Assembly: GCA_035255485.1 (NCBI GenBank)
Contig: DATEZO010000062.1
Location: 7,154 to 71,153, forward strand
Reading direction: 5' to 3'
DNA: 64,000 bases
Source: DATEZO01 sp035255485
GTDB taxonomy: Bacteria > Pseudomonadota > Gammaproteobacteria > Burkholderiales > Burkholderiaceae_D
The notes beneath the pieces were generated by a model. It made no database searches and was not told the DNA's origin. It saw only the letters and a program-made list of their open reading frames with translations. Position numbers and translations under genes: made by a program. The first letter of the stretch is position 1, and every line of letters starts with the position of its first letter. Shown piece after piece: positions 62,115 through 64,000 of this stretch.

Positions 62115-64000
62115 ATGAAATTACAATTCGAGCGGTTTTCTTTGTCTCTTTTCCCTCGTCACCTTATTGCTGCAGCCGCATTCGCACTATGCTCAAGCCA
62201 TGCATTGGCAGTTGCGCCTTTTACGGTAAAAGACATTCGGGTGGAAGGCATTCAGCGGACGGAAGCAGGAACGGTGTTCAATTATCTGCCGGTACGCGTT
62301 GGCGACACCTATAATGATGAAAAAGGCATAGCCGCCATCAAGGCGTTGTATGCAACTGGATTTTTCAAGGATGTACGGATTGAAGTCGAGGGCGATGTCC
62401 TGGTTGTCATGGTTGAAGAGCGGCCCGCAATCGCGAGCGTTGATTTTTCAGGCACCAAGGAATTTGACAAGGATCAGCTTACCAAGGCAATGAAGGACAT
62501 CGGCTTGGGCGAGTCGCGCATCTTCGACAAGTCTCTGCTGGACCGCGCAGAACAGGAACTCAAGCGCCAATATCTTTCGCGCGGCCTGTACGGCGTTCAA
62601 GTTACAACCACCATTACGCCTATTGAACGTAATCGGGTCAATATCAATTTTACCGTGGATGAGGGAGAAGTCTCCCGCATCAAGGAAGTCAACATCATCG
62701 GCAACAAGGCGTATTCCGATAGCGAGTTGCGTGGACTATTCACTCTGCGCACACCGGGCTGGTTTACATGGTATACAAAAGCAGATCAATATTCGAAGCA
62801 AAAGCTTTCCGGTGATATCGAAGCCCTGAAATCATTCTATCTGAACCGGGGTTATATCGAAATGCAGGTCGAATCGACGCAGGTGTCGATTACGCCGGAC
62901 AAGAAAGATATCTACATCACCATCAATATTAATGAAGGTGAAAAATATACGGTATCCAACGTAAAACTGGAAGGCAATATGTTCGGCCGTGAGCAAGAGC
63001 TCAAGTCTCTCATAAGCCTGAAGCCGGGTAACGTCTACTCAGGGGAAAAACTTGCCGATAGCGTCAAGAAAATTTCCGATCGCCTGGGGAATTTCGGCTA
63101 TGCATTCGCCAATGTCAATGCCAATCCGGAGATTGACCGCGAGAAGAAAGAAGTCGCTTTTACAATGCTGATTGATCCAGGCAAACGGGTCTATGTACGC
63201 CGAATCAATATTGCAGGTAATACAAGGACACGGGACGAAGTGATTCGCCGCGAGTTGCGGCAATTTGAAAACTCCTGGTATGACGGCGCAAAGATTAACT
63301 TGTCTCGCGATCGAGTGGATCGTCTGGGCTACTTCAATGAAGTCAGTGTCGAGACGCCGGAAGTACCCGGCACACCTGACCAGGTTGATGTCAATATGAC
63401 AGTTGTCGAGAAGCCGACCGGTAACATCATGGTGGGCGCCGGTTATTCGAGCAGCGAAAAATTGGCCATTACCGGTTCGATCCAGCAAGCGAATGCATTT
63501 GGCAGTGGCAATACGCTGGGTATCGATCTCAATACCAGCAAGCTGAATCGCACCATTGCATTTTCGCAAACCAACCCTTACTTTACCGACGACGGGGTTA
63601 GTCGCAGCTATGAATTATTTCTGCGCACCACGATTCCTCCGCTGATCAATTCCGGCGATTACAAAATTCGGACAGCTGGCGGTAATATCCGTTTCGGCGT
63701 GCCATTTTCTGAAGTGGATACCGTCTTTTTCGGGATCGGCGCCGAGCAGACCAAAGTTGAAACTTATCTTGATGTTCCAGGCTTTAATAACAGCCCGGAT
63801 TTTTATCGCAGATACGTTGTCGCCTTTGGCGATACTAGTACTGCACCTGGTATCCACGTAGCCAACACTACAAGCTTCCCCTTGACGGTAGCATGGCAGC
63901 GTGACAGTCGCGACAGTGCCATGACGCCGACAAAAGGACGTTATCAGAGGGCTAACTTTGAAGTGGCGCCTGCCGGAGATTTGCGCTATTACCGCGCGAT
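62115..64000 (+). CDS. bamA: Outer-membrane protein assembly factor BamA, N-terminal part
   Basis: The frame is open from ATG 62115 to the right edge, about 628 codons, so the last part of the barrel is missing. A signal peptide ends near HALAVA (residue 35). Five POTRA domains follow, from TVKDIRVEGIQRTEAGTVFN to about residue 435. The beta barrel then starts (GNIMVGAGYSSSEKLAITGS, QTNPYFTDDGVSRSYELFLR). BamA is the central, essential subunit of the machine that folds outer-membrane proteins. It lies just after rseP, as in most proteobacteria, in the uppS-cdsA-dxr-rseP-bamA series. Confidence 0.97.
   Translation, partial: MKLQFERFSLSLFPRHLIAAAAFALCSSHALAVAPFTVKDIRVEGIQRTEAGTVFNYLPVRVGDTYNDEKGIAAIKALYATGFFKDVRIEVEGDVLVVMVEERPAIASVDFSGTKEFDKDQLTKAMKDIGLGESRIFDKSLLDRAEQELKRQYLSRGLYGVQVTTTITPIERNRVNINFTVDEGEVSRIKEVNIIGNKAYSDSELRGLFTLRTPGWFTWYTKADQYSKQKLSGDIEALKSFYLNRGYIEMQVESTQVSITPDKKDIYITININEGEKYTVSNVKLEGNMFGREQELKSLISLKPGNVYSGEKLADSVKKISDRLGNFGYAFANVNANPEIDREKKEVAFTMLIDPGKRVYVRRINIAGNTRTRDEVIRRELRQFENSWYDGAKINLSRDRVDRLGYFNEVSVETPEVPGTPDQVDVNMTVVEKPTGNIMVGAGYSSSEKLAITGSIQQANAFGSGNTLGIDLNTSKLNRTIAFSQTNPYFTDDGVSRSYELFLRTTIPPLINSGDYKIRTAGGNIRFGVPFSEVDTVFFGIGAEQTKVETYLDVPGFNNSPDFYRRYVVAFGDTSTAPGIHVANTTSFPLTVAWQRDSRDSAMTPTKGRYQRANFEVAPAGDLRYYRA

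Overview
The window is a stretch of bacterial chromosome made almost entirely of housekeeping genes. Their families and order point to a betaproteobacterium of the order Burkholderiales. The nearest fit is an Oxalobacteraceae-like genome, but the genus is inferred from gene order and protein motifs, not from a database match. There are no rRNA or tRNA genes, no CRISPR array, no phage genes and no intact insertion sequence. Both edges cut genes: a YihY-family membrane protein on the left and bamA on the right.

Layout. 1-3.4 kb is a small accessory region: the tail of yihY, a YegP-like protein, and a methyltransferase divergent from a two-domain HxlR-type regulator. 3.4-11.5 kb holds an alpha/beta hydrolase with a MetY-type sulfhydrylase, a CBS-domain protein, an LplT-like transporter, aroC, another MFS carrier and a lipoprotein M48 protease. 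11.6-30.1 kb is a long + strand biosynthetic run: leuC, an entericidin-like mini-lipoprotein, leuD, leuB, asd, fimV, truA, trpF, trpB, trpA, accD, folC, a SPOR protein, cvpA, purF and metZ. It covers leucine, aspartate-family, tryptophan, fatty acid, folate, purine and methionine synthesis.

30.5-40.3 kb is on the - strand: dapC, dapD, a PilU-like ATPase, an ArsC/Spx-like protein, dapE, prmB, an ABC-F ATPase, an AMACR-like CoA enzyme and a DUF2520 dehydrogenase-like protein. The dap genes lead to diaminopimelate and lysine. 40.6-49.9 kb carries smc, zipA, ligA, galU and def, of which the last four are tightly packed. 50.1-54.2 kb (-) holds an RluB/E/F-type pseudouridine synthase, glnD and map. 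54.5-64 kb (+) is the translation and envelope block rpsB, tsf, pyrH, frr, uppS, cdsA, dxr, rseP, bamA.

The most unusual signal lies between genes. Five copies of an AT-rich element of about 75 bp sit in five separate intergenic gaps (3251-3326, 7741-7816, 30333-30408, 44207-44280, 49975-50047). They share a GGGAGTAT-like left end, a CGCA/TGCG mini-stem and a TTTAAAATAC end with a small palindrome. Other palindromic elements lie at 3054-3230, 13879-13915, 27042-27182 and 28805-28836. I recognise no new multi-gene system here; the repeat family is the best candidate for something undescribed.
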